A DNA stretch of 64,000 nt from assembly GCF_028554725.1 (NCBI RefSeq), contig NC_071667.1, forward strand, positions 14,925,501 through 14,989,500, read 5' to 3'. The position numbers and the translations under genes were made by a program. Under the pieces are notes generated by a model. That model was not told the DNA's origin. It saw only the letters and a program-made list of their open reading frames with translations, and ran no database searches. Shown piece after piece: positions 47,568 to 59,300 of this stretch; the first letter of the stretch is position 1; each line of letters opens with the position of its first letter. This stretch comes from Zeugodacus cucurbitae (taxonomy: Eukaryota; Arthropoda; Insecta; Diptera; Tephritidae).

Positions 47568-49440
47568 CTTAAATTGGGAGGAATTCTTTTTTTTAGCATA
47601 ACAAAATGCCTCCTTCCCGCAGAAAATGCGTTTTTAATAAACAACTACAAGAAGAATACAACTTCATAAAGGAAATTAACAGCGGTACAGTGAAATGTAC
47701 AAAATGTTCTGCAGTTTTCTCTTTTGCCAATGCAGGTAAACACAATGTGCTGCGCCATTTAAAATTCAGAAACAACGAAAAGCCGATATTGCAGCTTCTG
47801 GTAGCAAAACCGTGTTGAGCTTTGTAAGGACACGTACAATAGACGATCAGCGAAGAAAAAGCAGCATAAATGAAGGCACCTGGCCATATCACACTGTGCA
47901 GCATAATTTTTCATTTCGTTCCAATGACTGCACATCGAAAATCATTAAAAGATGTTTTAACGAAAATTATTCATCAGCTCGTACCAAGTGTGAATCTATT
48001 GTTTGTAATGTATTAACACCAAATGCATTGCAACTAGTGAAAGCTGATTTTAATGCTATCAATTTTATTGCCGTTTTTTCCGACTGCTCAAATCATGGAA
48101 GTATGAAAGTGTGTCCTGTTCTTGTTCGATATTTTCTGCCTGAGAAGGGTGTGCAATTAAAAATATTGGAAGTAAATGATCTCCGTGGTGAATCGTCAGA
48201 TATACTCACAAATTATATTTTTGATCTCATGAAAAACTTTGCATTAAGTGAGAATCTTGCTCTTTGTGTAGATAACACTAATTGTAACTTTGTAACGCGG
48301 GAAAAATATTTTTTTCCGTAAATTGGCAGTATCCACTGGCAGCACCCTTATTGGCGTAAACTGTGCTACTCACATTGTTAATAATTGCGTACAAAGTTCA
48401 ATAGAGTATCTTCCGGTGGATATTGAAGTCATTGTCATTAAAATTTAATATACACGGTCATTTAAATTTATATATACACGGTTAGAGTAGAGCATTTAAA
48501 AGAAATTTGTGAAAATATTGATGTAGAATATAAAAAATGCTAGGCTTTAGTAAAACAAGATGGCTTACTCTAAGGCCAACTATAGAACGGATCTTAAAAC
48601 TTTTCAAACCACTAAAAAAATACTGCCCAAGCCTCTTAAAAACTCTTTTTGAAAACTCAACCTCAGAAATGTGGCTTTTCTTTATTCATTGTCAAGCATC
48701 TCTTTTCATAATTACATTATGCTGATTGAATCGCAGAATAATTGCATGATAGAAGTTGCCTTACTAATGAAGGAACTTAAATTAAAAATCACGGAACGCA
48801 GAGATGCAATTTTTGTACCTCTCCTGATGAAGAACCTAATGTCGGAGTTTGAAAAAGTAGGAACTGGAAACTTAAGAGAAATTAAAGATCACGTTAAAAA
48901 CTTTTAAAATAATTGTGTTGATTATATAAACCAGTGGGATCATGCATTTAAAAAGGTTGAGGTAATGGAATGGATTCTTCTGCGCACAGTGCCATCTTGG
49001 GATGAGGTTGAAAAAAACTTAGTGTATATTATGGAAAAGAGAAGCAACAGTAATATTAAAGACAGTGAATTGTTTGATGAATTCACCTGCGTTAAAAGTT
49101 ATGTAACTCAAGATAAATTTATTCAATGGGAGAAAAATAAAAAGCCAGTTGACCAAAAATGGATTGAAATTTTTCAACAATAAAAAAAAAAAAAATATGT
49201 ACCTTATCAAAATATATGTAAAATAGACGAATATATTTTATGTTTCCAACAACACAGAAAGGGTAATTTCCATTTTAAATAATATATGGACAAACGAAAA
49301 ATCGCAAATGAAAATTGAGACTGTGAAGTCAATTTTAATTACTAAGTGGAATTATGAAATGAACTTCATAGAGTTTAAAAATTTCTTACAAAACGAAGAA
49401 AATTTGATTACAAAAATTTGATTACTCTGAAAAGTACAAT
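47568..49440 (+). mobile_element. hAT element B, longer copy (unit 2 and original 3' end)
   Basis: Second copy of the 5' part plus the original downstream half that unit 1 lacks. The C-terminal dimerisation segment is visible near 49255-49425 (SILNNIWTNEKSQMKIETV). Termini were not identified. Confidence 0.78.
47606..49425 (+). pseudogene. hAT transposase, nearly full length but decayed (unit 2)
   Basis: Order of pieces: BED-like finger (47606-47818), 47812-48321 with VFSDCSNHGSMKVCPVLV, 48537-48725 with GFSKTRWLTLRPTIE, 48671-48907, 48965-49183 (MEWILLRTVPSWDEVEKNL), and the C-terminal hAT block near 49255-49425. At least four frameshifts or stops separate them. Confidence 0.82.
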
Positions 49441-50329
49441 TAATTTGCATTCAATGCATATTTATATTTTTATGTAATACTTAATTTAAAAATAAGTTTT
49501 TTAATACATATATATATATATATATGTAAGTCGAAGGAGACTGATTTAGGTTTTTTATGTTAATTTTTGTTACTTGAATTAAATATATTTGTTCTTAAAA
49601 AATGTTCTGTTTTTTCGATTTAAAATTATGGTCATCGTACCTATATGGAAAATTTTGAAGAGTCTTTTTTTGGATACCCGGTAGAACTGAGACTGTATTT
49701 CTGGATATGACTCTGATGTAATTTTCTCAATGCATTGTATATTCATATGAAATTTGCGATTTTATAATTTATTTAATTTACATACTTGTCAAGTCCAAGA
49801 CCAAGTCAATTATTCAAAAAATAAAAGAAGAAAAACTTAAAAACCTTTAATGGGTTTGCACTTGTAATAATTTAAAACCTCTATGTTCCGTTGTTTTAAA
49901 ACAATTTCATGTGGTGTAAAGAGAACATAAGTTATGCATACCTCAGTTAATATTCTACACAATGAAGTTACGAAGCTACAAACTTCCATACATTACGTCA
50001 TTGCCTATTTGGCATTGTCTATCTAATTAAAGCTTTGTTGGCAAGCAATTGTTGACCTTTGAGTGTTTATTACATACTCGCATGTTCAATTCAATAAGGA
50101 AAGGTGAATGCCGGGAGCCCTCAGTGTCTAACATCTGTTCTTCTTATTGTATAATTAAGCAGAATTAGCTTTCGGGACATATTATGTGTATTAAGTCATA
50201 AATGACATTGAGTGGCAGTAATATGCAGTCAATTGTACGAAAATTATTGATTGACCCCATATCTGTTCAATTCATATATATATATATCTATGTAATAAGG
50301 ATAATAAGCGTGGGTGAGAAATCATATGC
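49441..50329. other. Intron DNA between hAT B and the jockey remnant
   Basis: AT-rich sequence with a TA run at about 49508-49523. Nothing recognised. Confidence 0.45.
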
Positions 50330-51745
50330 GCCTGCATACACTCATTTGGTAACACAAAAAGCTGCAGTATTTGAGAAACACATTTACACCTAACGATGGA
50401 GATGAGCTAAACTGTGAAAATAGTTTTTTGGATCCACTCGTCAACATTTCTCCAGTTAATTGTAAAGAAATTAAAAGTCTTATCAGGAACGCAAGGCTCA
50501 AAAAAGCTCCTCGGTTTGATTTAATAACCGGAGAGATATTACGCAATCTACCAAAGAATTGTATAAGCAACATTGTAAACAGCGCATTATACTTAAGATA
50601 CGTTCCATCGCTTTGGAAAGTATCTGAAGTTATTATGATACCTAAGCCGGGTAAACCACTACATGATGTCACATATTACTGGCCAATATCGCTGCTGCCA
50701 GCTCTATCGAAAGTCTTCGAGAACGTTCTCATAAAGAGCCTCAAATCAATAATAGATCGAAAACATCTTATACCAGTATATCAGTTCGGCTTTCGTGATC
50801 ATCATTCAACAATTGACCAGGTACACCGAATCGTTAATTTCGTGGAAAATGCTATGGATAAAAAGGACGTTTGTTCTGCGGCCTTCTTAGACATGTCTCA
50901 CGCTTTCGATAGAGTTTGGCATTCGGGTCTACTGCTGAAACTGAAATGCATGTTACCCAAACAATATTGCGAAATAATTGCTTCCTACCTAAAAGACAGA
51001 TACTTTCGTATAAAGCAAGAGGATGCATACTCAAACTTGCAACCGATAGAAGCGGGTGTTCCACAGGGAAGCGTGTTGGGGCCAATACTTTACTTTTTAC
51101 AAGTGCTATCCCACTGACTCAAATTATGTGACAGCGACATTTGCGGATGACACAGCCTTGTTAGCAGCAGGAGAGTCAGCCTCAATATCTACCCTTCGTG
51201 TGCAAAGAGCAGTCAATGCAATTACTAAATGAGCTTCCAAGTGGCGCATTAAATTAAACGATTCCAAATCAATGCACGTAGACTTTACTTGAAAAAAACA
51301 ATCATACCATCCCATTTATATAAATGATACTCCTATACCACATCACAATAATGCTATGTACCTAGGAATCACCCCAGGTGCAAAGCTTCGCTGGAAAGAG
51401 CATGTCAAGAAAAAAAGGTATGAGCTTGATTTAAAATTTGCTAAGTTTTACCATCTGCTCGGTAGGAGATCCACGCTATCAATCGCAAACAAGCTGTTTA
51501 TATATAATCAAGTACTAAAGCCAATTTGGGCCTATGGAGCTCAACTATGGGGTTGCTCAACCCAAAACTGTATTACCTGCATTCAGTGATCTTGGTGTGA
51601 ATTCAGTAGTGAACGAAATAACCAAACTTGCAAAGACTCACGAAATGAGGCTTATACAGCATGTAAATGAAGAGGCATCCAGACTCATCGGTACTGCTGA
51701 ACGAGAAAACCGACTGAAACGTAAGAGGCCTTCTGACGTTTTTCG
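50330..51745 (+). pseudogene. Jockey-clade LINE reverse transcriptase, 5'-truncated and broken
   Basis: The main frame 50371-51117 carries MIPKPGKPLHDVTYYWPISL and LPALSKVFENVLIKSLKSII, motif A FLDMSHAFDRVWHSGLL, and motif B EAGVPQGSVLGP. A frameshift follows; FADDTALLAAGES (motif C) is in another frame near 51140-51175. Later pieces are MYLGITPGAKLRWKEH, IYNQVLKPIWAYGAQLWG and the tail EASRLIGTAERENRLKRKRP. In-frame stops lie near 51230 and 51290. The endonuclease half is gone. Confidence 0.9.
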
Positions 51746-52186
51746 TTAGTTAGTTAACGCACTTTTAGTAATTCTCAACCTAACCTTTGTATGGGAGGTG
51801 GGCATTATCCGATTTCAACTATTTTCATGGTGTATGGTGGGATACGTAAGGAAACCGACTGCAGAAAGATTGGTTCATATAGCTTTATTGGTTTGTGAGA
51901 TATGTACAAAAATCTTATTTGAGGGCGGGGCCACTCCCACTTCCCAAAAAAAAAAAAAATACATCCAAATATGCCCCTTCCTAGCGTGATCCTTTGTACC
52001 AAATTTTATTTTTATAACTATATTTTAGTTATTACGCTTTATGTGTTTTCGGTTTTCGCCATATTGTGGGCGGGGCAGTGGTCCGATAACACCCATTTTC
52101 AATACCAACCTCCTCAAGGTGCCAAGGAATATGTGTACCAAAATTAATTAAGATATCTCAATTTTTACTTAAGTTATCGCTTGCAC

Positions 52187-52396
52187 GGACAGACAGACGG
52201 ACGGACAGACATCCGGATTTCAACTCTACTCGTCATCCTATTCATTTTGATATACAGTGGAACTTCTCTAAATCGAATCACCAGACAGACAGATGTCAAG
52301 GACAGACAGACGGACGGACAGACATCCGAATTTCAACTCTACTCGTCATCCTATTCATTTTGATATACATTGGAACTTCTCTAAATCGAATCACCA
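52187..52396. repeat. 113-bp tandem duplication with a short filler
   Basis: 52187-52283 repeats at 52300-52396. The 16 bases between them (GACAGACAGATGTCAA) look like a scrambled copy of the neighbouring GACAGACAG run, as templated filler would. Confidence 0.85.
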
Positions 52397-52436
52397 TAGT
52401 CCACAAAAAAACTTCGAGTTATAGAATTTTCATTAA

Positions 52437-53801
52437 CCCTTCTGCACAAATTGAGATTGTACCCCTCATAAACAATTTGTGGGTCAATATGACCCAATAG
52501 CAAAAACAATTCAGTATGGAAAAATTATAATGGCAAACTCATTTTTTTTATTATTCAAACATAAAATTAACAAATTCAAAATTGTTTTCAATAGGAGTCA
52601 GTAAAAATACATCAATTCTGACAATTTATACACATCAAAGTGTATTCAACAAAGTGAACTAAGTATTTGACATACCCGTTTTTGACAATAAAATAGTAAA
52701 CAATTCATGTATTTGTTTACATTAACCCGTATTTTTTAACTTGAACAATATAATATATATTGATAAAATTATTTGCATTTTGTCAGTTGGAGCACAAAAC
52801 ATTAGTAAATTGCTTCCTTAAGTTGTTTTGCATAAGCAGAAAGTATTCGGCATTTTTTTTTATTCATTTAAAAAATATTTTTTTTTGGTTTGAAATTTGT
52901 TTACTTTTGAATTTCAAAATTTGAATTATTGAATAAATGAAAGGGTTAAATCAATGACAACAAACATGTCAAATTCGGGTAAAAAAAAAAATGAAATGTC
53001 ATATACTTAGTTCACTTTGTTGAATACACTTTGATACACATAACTGCCTTTACACTATGTTGTTTGCATATAAATTTCAAGCATTTATCGCAACGAACTG
53101 AATGCTTTTTGGAGTTTTTAGTATGTGGACAATAAAAACACCTTTGTCTCTTACCCAAGAAGCATAAAGGAGAATCTTGAGGCTGCACGACCGTGGATAA
53201 ACTGGGAGTGTCTGCTGCGACTGCCTCCTGGATGTTTTCCAAAACTCTTTTTGCAGAAGGGCAAGTCTACTAAAAATAATCGCCGCTTAAAGTTTTTAGT
53301 TCTGTTCCATTCGGGATTAAGTTCGGTCCATATAACATATGCGTTATATCCCGAAACATCGACCATATTGGAAAAGACTGCAACTGGCCATCGTTTCGTT
53401 TGGCGTTTACATGTGTACGTTGCTACTAATTGGTCCAGCGCATCAACGCCTGCTTTAGTCGCATTATAGTGATGTATTATTTCTGGTTTCTTTTTCTGAT
53501 CATCCCTAGTCTCTGCCGAATGATGAAAGCACTAGCACGCTTTTTCTGTTTAGTCACATTTGAGCATAAATTTTCTTGGTGGTCAAAATGACCCAAAAAT
53601 TGTATACGCGTACGAAAAGTTTTAAAAAAATTATGTAAAAAAACTGGCTCGTCCTGGAAAAAAATGTGTACGTACAACTCATCATAAGACTCAGACTGAG
53701 GATATCAAAATGGTTTTATAAGCAATTAGCCATCCTAAGGCATGGTAATACGCGTTTGTTTCTTAATTTTGGGTCACTTTGACCCAATTTGTGCAGAAGG
53801 G
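52437..53801 (-). mobile_element. piggyBac-like element, internally deleted, TTAA-flanked
   Basis: Ends are perfect inverted repeats CCCTTCTGCACAAATTG, with TTAA directly outside both (52433-52436 and 53802-53805). That is the piggyBac signature. It is 1,365 bp and keeps only the C-terminal part of the transposase on the - strand. Confidence 0.93.
53012..53560 (-). pseudogene. piggyBac-like transposase, C-terminal remnant
   Basis: The - strand reads KKKPEIIHHYNATKAGVDAL then DQLVATYTCKRQTKRW, with the third catalytic aspartate in the GVDALDQ block. VSGYNAYVIWTELNPEWN and RRLFLVDL follow. After a frameshift near 53265 it continues to the cysteine-rich end RQRCFYCPHTKNSKKH, CDKCLKFICKQH. The first two catalytic aspartates are deleted. 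The cysteine-rich end normally binds the element's termini. Confidence 0.9.
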
Positions 53802-54294
53802 TTAAAAAATATAATTTTTCAAAAAGCATTAAAATATAGATTTATACCCAGTTTTATTTATTTAATTCGCAAAAAGTTTTATTTAAATACATTAAATCAC
53901 ATATTCTGAATTTTGTTTGTTGCAGTTTGCAATTGTTTGGCTCTTGACGTTCGTATTCCATGCCTTTGTTACTTGATTTATGCAATTCATAAGTGTAATA
54001 CCAAAAATTTTGTATTTTGTTTTCGCCTCTATAAGATATAGAGGGTGTCTTCTAAAATTCTACCTCGATAGAAAAATGTTAAATTTTGTATTACGCCCTA
54101 ACCAAAAAGTTCGATTTATGGAAGGAAATTTGTATGAAAGTTGTCTTCTATTGCCAATTCAAGTGTTCGAGTTATGGAGATCTTCGAGTTATAGAGTTAT
54201 GGAAGTTCCACTGTATATAACCCTATATTTAATTCTTTTATTTCTGGGTGACACAAACAATACTCTCTTTAGCAACTTTGTTGCAAGAGTATAA

Positions 54295-55560
54295 TAACTA
54301 AAGTAAATTAATCACCGTTTTACTGGTGTCACAGTCCATAATTTTAGTTGAAACGAAGTAAGAAGTAAAGCCTACATTCTTGTAAGGCATTTTTTTTTAA
54401 TTTCCGTAAGCAAGAACAGACATAAATTTGATTTGTGAGTTATTGCTCCAGTCGTAAGTAGAAGAGATACATACGTCATGTATCATGTGCATTTATACAA
54501 CATGTTGCGATTGCAGCAATACGCCAACGCTGCAACACTGTGTCGATCATAAAGTGCATCAGAAATGTACTCAATAATAACAATATAATAATGTTATTTA
54601 ATATCCCCGATATACGGGTCGTAAAGGCGGTTTGTTAAATTGAAGGACAATTTTATCCATTTGCATCTCCATCAACGTCACTGAAAGCCCAACGTCAAGC
54701 GTTAGCAAACCTCGGCACTAACAACCGTAGCAGCTATCATACTCTCGCATAATGATAGTATATTAATAAAACATAAGACCTATGTCACTATGGCTTGCGT
54801 CAAACTGTATATTATGAATATAAGCGCATCAATAGCACGAACTCTTTGTGCAACTGCATAAACTTATGTTTAAAGCCATGCCACTGCAATTTAAAGTACA
54901 ATTTGCATATAACCTAAAGTTCAATAGAAAATTCTGACTGGTCGTGTCAGCAACTTTGTTGCCTGCTTTACAGTGCCATAACGGTTAACCCACCTACGCA
55001 GTACCCGAGTAGCGCAGCATGCAGCACAATTTTAGTTGCTTTACCTTTGAAGTCAACTTTGTGGACAAGGGTAAAACCTCTTTGAGTTTCACAAACATAT
55101 ACCCACCTACACGCCTTCAATATTTACATAGCACATACAAACATGTGCGCGGCAATATTGCCTTTTGATGGCTCATTGAATATTCTCAACCTACTTGAAT
55201 TGAGTTTTGGGTACAGCAAATTTAATATAATCTTATAGCCAAGTATATAAAAGTGGATTAGTGAGACTTTATGTTTGACTCGGTAACAGTAAAGTCCTAA
55301 AAGAAAAGTATGCAATGCAATCCTGTCAAATTTTGGGTCCCATTGTATGATAATTTATTTTAATAACTAATTTTTTCTTCATCGTATGATTTGGTGGAAT
55401 ATATCGGACACTAAGGACAAGTAGATTTGGTCTAAAAAAATAGTGCTATAATGGTTTGCAAAATTCGAACATTCGTAAACAACCAACGCGCATTTGCTTT
55501 CACTCTCACTGCCACTCTTAATGCAAAATTTCCACTTAGTTAATCTAAGTTCTCTTGTTT
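54295..55560. other. Intron DNA, nothing recognised
   Basis: The base composition is slightly less AT-rich around 54660-55090, but no exon is supported there. Confidence 0.45.
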
Positions 55561-56690
55561 TTATACTCTTGCAACAAAGTCTCTTAGCAACTTAGTATAA
55601 TAGTTTAGTTCACCTAACGGTTGTATGTAAAACCTAAAACTAATCGAGTTAGGTATGGAGTTATATATACCAAAGTGATCAGGATGACGAGTAGATTTGA
55701 AATCCGGGTGTCTGTCTGTCCGTCCGTCTGACCGTCCGTCTGTACATCTGTGCAAGCGATAACTGGAGTAAAAATTGAGATATCTTGATGAAACTGGTAC
55801 ACATATTCCTTGGCACCATAAGAAGGTTGCTTTCGAAGATGGGCGAAATCGGACCACTGCCAGGACCACAAAATGGCGAAAACCGAAAACACATAAAGTG
55901 CCATAACTAAGCTATAAATAAAGCTTTGGAAATAGAATTTGGTACAAAGTATCGCACTAGGAAGGAGCATATTTGGATGAAAGTTTTTTGTGAAAGTGGG
56001 CGTGGCGCCGCCCTCTATTAAGTTTTTGTATATCTCGTAAACTACTAAAGCTTATTAACCAAACTATCTAGAGTCATTTTACTACATTTAGACACTAACT
56101 TGTACAGTCCAAAAGTGGAGGAAATCGGATTGTAACCACGCCCACCTCCCATGCAAAGGTTAAGTTGAAAACTACTAAAAATGTATTAATTCAGTAAGGG
56201 AAAACACTAGAAACCTTAAATTTCATTATAAAGAAGGTACACAAGGGCTGCACTCAAATTGGTATACACAATTTTAAATGGGTGTGGATCCGCCCACTTA
56301 GGGGTCGAAACCCATATCTCTGAAACCGCTTTTCTTGGCATTTCAATGATATGTTGTGAAATATATACCAGAAATTTTAAGTCCATCTGAATCGTTTAGT
56401 CTTCAATATATACAGTAAGCATTAGTGAAGATATTTTTAAGAAATCCAGAGGGAATATTTTTCTTTTAATAATATGTCTCTGTGACAAAAATGGGTGAAA
56501 TCGGGTTATAACTTCACTTAGCTTCCATATACCTAATAACAGGGTTTCCAACTTTCAATAGAATTTATACCATTTATATGACGAATATGTGAGTCAAACT
56601 GTGTGTTATATTAATAAAATTAATTAAAAAATTGCGAGAGTATAAAATGTTCGGTTATACCCGAGCTTAGCCCTTCCTTACTTGTTATAT
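55561..56690. mobile_element. Family A repeat with an incomplete left TIR
   Basis: Left end TATACTCTTGCAACAAAG; right end TTGCGAGAGTATAAAA, GTTCGGTTATACCCGAGC, CCTTACTTGTTA. The inside has the CTGTCTGTCCGTCCGTCTG block, GTGGGCGTGGCGCCGCCC near 55998 and CACGCCCACCTCCCATGC near 56139. The outer left TIR is missing. Confidence 0.78.
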
Positions 56691-56699
56691 ACCAACTTT

Positions 56700-57240
56700 G
56701 TCATTCACACTAATAGCGATATTTCACTACCGGTAATTCTTTCACTGTTATTGAAAAATCGCAATTAGCAACTGCGATCAATTTTTGTAAATAGAAGTGA
56801 TTTACAATAGCAATGGCAGTTCAGAAATTTGAGTTCGATCTCGGTACATATAGGAGTTTAGTGATTCTAATTCGATCACTGTAGCAATAGCAGTTCGAAA
56901 AGTAGCAAGCACAGTTCACTGATCACAGTAGCATTTTTTGTTGCTATTTCGATAATTTTGGGTACGGTGATTACAAAAGCAGTTGAATGTACCCAAAATT
57001 TATTAATTAGTTAATTGTGATTACAAAATTAGGTAAATTTTGGATATTGTTAATATGAATAAAAATGTAAATGTAAAAAATTAAAAAAAAAAAATATTGA
57101 GTACGAATGCTCATAAATTCGTTTTTTTGTTGCGATCACAATAGTTATATAAAGTCACAGTGATTTAAAAATATCAATCACTGAAATCACAGTGATTCAA
57201 AAATAGCAATATCGCTCATCACTGTTTCACACAAGGACGT
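56700..57240. repeat. Intron block rich in CACTGTGATT / ATAGCAAT phrases
   Basis: Short motifs such as TCACTGTGATT, CAGTGATT, ATAGCAAT and GATCACAGTAGCA recur in both orientations. The ends (ACACTAATAGCGATATTTC and the inverse of AGCAATATCGCTCATCACTG) look loosely inverted. This may be an old MITE, but I could not fix its boundaries. Confidence 0.35.
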
Positions 57241-58229
57241 ACTATGTACTTCAATGTAATTTCCGTAATTTAAAGATTGTTTGCTTTCACTCTTTGTCTA
57301 AACAAAATAGGATTTCCTTGGCAAAATACTGTTGACTGACGTCAACGAAGTTTAACAAACAATCTGAGCTAGTTTATGTCAAAGCCAACTATCACATGAA
57401 AACGTATGAATCTCTATACTAATGTACATGCAGACATATATAGTGATTGGCGATATTAGTTTGATATTAAGCTGAATAGTGGACCAGTCGAGACATATTT
57501 AGCGAGAGCGAAATAGATAGATAGAAAAATATTTTGAAGTGCTCAAGCAGTTAGTTTCGATGTTATGTAGAAGTATCAGAGAGATTTTAGAGAGTGATTT
57601 CGAAATATTTAAAATTATGACTGTTCAGAACCACACTAATATTTTCCGATATTTGCATGCCCTTATAAACCCTTCACGTTCCACATGACTCTATTTGCCG
57701 ACCCACTCACTGACTTTACACTACGTTTACTGTCAATCAAGCTTCCACTCTGGCATTTAAAAGTATATATGTATGTATATGTGCCTAATAGCTCACCATA
57801 TATAAGCGCCGTTGCGCCGTTAACTCACTGAAAAATAGTCAGCATGGCGTACGCCACATGTGTGTGAGAGCGCCACATGCGAAAGTTGTCGGTGGCAGTG
57901 GCAAATGAATTCGTTTGTTACAAAAGTGGGGGGAAAGCAAAACAAAAAAAAAAAGTTAAAGCATGTATGAAAAGCTGTAAGATTCAATTTAAAGTTTACA
58001 GTCTACACATTCACAGCCGATTAATATTCTTCACACGTTCATTGTTGTTATTGTATTGTATTGCATTTATACATTTTACTTAACGTATTTTGTTTTTGCT
58101 GAATGCATTTTCACACTCTGCCGTTACTGTCGCCGCGATTGGCTTTTACTCTATGGTAAACTAACAAAAGAGTTTTAATTGAAAAAATCGTAGAAAATGA
58201 TATTTCACTTTGAAAAGTTACTGAGCTAG
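57241..58229. other. Intron DNA before tandem duplication 2
   Basis: No exon or transposon recognised. The open frame at 57877-58083 has no recognisable protein. Confidence 0.45.
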
Positions 58230-58764
58230 TTGCTAGTGACATCTTAAAAAAAAAATAAATAACTGCATGATTCCATTTCATTGCTTCTTTTGAAGTTGAT
58301 GAACATTTTTTATCAGGCAATTTAAGGATAAAATAGCAGAGACTATGTCCTGCTAAGGAGTTTTTTACTCATGCTTCTGTAAACTGTTCATTATCGAAAC
58401 ATATCAACAACGTTTAATTTAATAATTATAATGAATGCTTGCAGCATGTCAAATGGCTTTAATCTGATTACATGAAGAAATAAGCCTTGGAGCTTTTTCA
58501 ACGTCGATTTTTAAAACCATTTAACGGTATATAATTGAGTCAGTTTATGACACTCAATTTTGCCTTTAACGGTAAAATCAGTGATGCATATATATGTGCG
58601 GACATACAAATATTTTATATGGAAAAAATGAGGAGAAAACTTTTCTGAATTGACACTGGACATATTGATGAACGCGAAAAAATTTATTAAGCTCTCTTAA
58701 ATGTTAAATATTTGATGTTTGAACGTGGATGTGCGCACGTATCTATTTTTGAACTAAAATCTTT

Positions 58765-59254
58765 GAATTTGAATTTGAATTTGAATTTGAATTTTAATTT
58801 TAATTTTAATTTTAATTTTAATTTTAATTTTAATTTTAATTTTAATTTTAATTTTAATTTTAATTTTAATTTTAATTTTAATTTTAATTTTAATTTTAAT
58901 TTTAATTTTAATTTTAATTTTAATTTTAATTTTAATTTTAATTTTAATTTTAATTTTAATTTTAATTTTAATTTTAATTTTAATTTTAATTTTAATTTTA
59001 ATTTTAATTTTAATTTTAATTTTAATTTTAATTTTAATTTTAATTTTAATTTTAATTTTAATTTTAATTTTAATTTTAAGTTTAATTTTAAATTTAATTT
59101 TAATTTTAATTTTAATTTTAATTTTAATTTTAATTTTAATTTTAATTTTAATTTTAATTTTAATTTTAATTTTAATTTTAATTTTAATTTTAATTTTAAT
59201 TTTAATTTTAATTTTAATTTTAATTTTAATTTTAATTTTAATTTTAATTTTAAT
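58765..59254. repeat. Hexamer microsatellite (GAATTT)n then (TTTTAA)n, unit 1
   Basis: About 490 bp. It starts with about five GAATTT units and continues as TTTTAA, with variants near 59077-59095. It is flanked on the right by a remnant of the family A end. Confidence 0.95.
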
Positions 59255-59300
59255 ATATATGACGAATATTCGGTTACACCCTTCCTTACTTGTTAGTAAG
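59255..59300. mobile_element. Family A terminus remnant next to the hexamer array
   Basis: GAATATTCGGTTACACCC and CCTTCCTTACTTGTTA match the right TIR of family A. The same remnant occurs at 62107-62150 in the second unit. The array therefore probably arose inside or beside a family A copy. Confidence 0.55.

Larger units (their letters stand above)
45546..48881. repeat. Tandem duplication 1, right unit
   Basis: The right unit repeats 42083-45545. Beyond about 48882 it continues into the original hAT B sequence (GAGAAATTAAAGATC) that the left unit lacks. Differences include Arg to Leu at about 46586, a TGA to TAA change at the hAT A stop, and a 3-bp loss near 48255. Confidence 0.93.
52255..54213. 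mobile_element. Pogo/Tigger-like MITE, TA-flanked, carrying a piggyBac-like insertion
   Basis: Left end CAGTGGAACTTCTCTAAATCG and right end complement CAGTGGAACTTCCATAACTC, with TA outside both (52253-52254, 54214-54215). CAGTGGAA-type ends and a TA target fit pogo/Tigger. Once the inner element is removed about 0.6 kb remains, with no transposase. Confidence 0.75.
51746..54294 (-). mobile_element. Family A repeat, inverted copy interrupted by nested insertions
   Basis: From GTTAGTTAGTTAACGCAC the sequence is the reverse complement of family A interior (TCAACCTAACCTTTG and GGGAGGTGGG). It then carries the GACAGACGGACGGACAG block and resumes after 54215 with the terminus AGCAACTTTGTTGCAAGAG at about 54271. 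Between these lies a pogo-like MITE, itself carrying a piggyBac-like element. Confidence 0.75.

Noticed and set aside
57877..58083. 68-codon + frame possibly a small secreted protein
   Set aside because: The hydrophobic part is at the wrong end for a signal peptide and there is no splice or promoter support.
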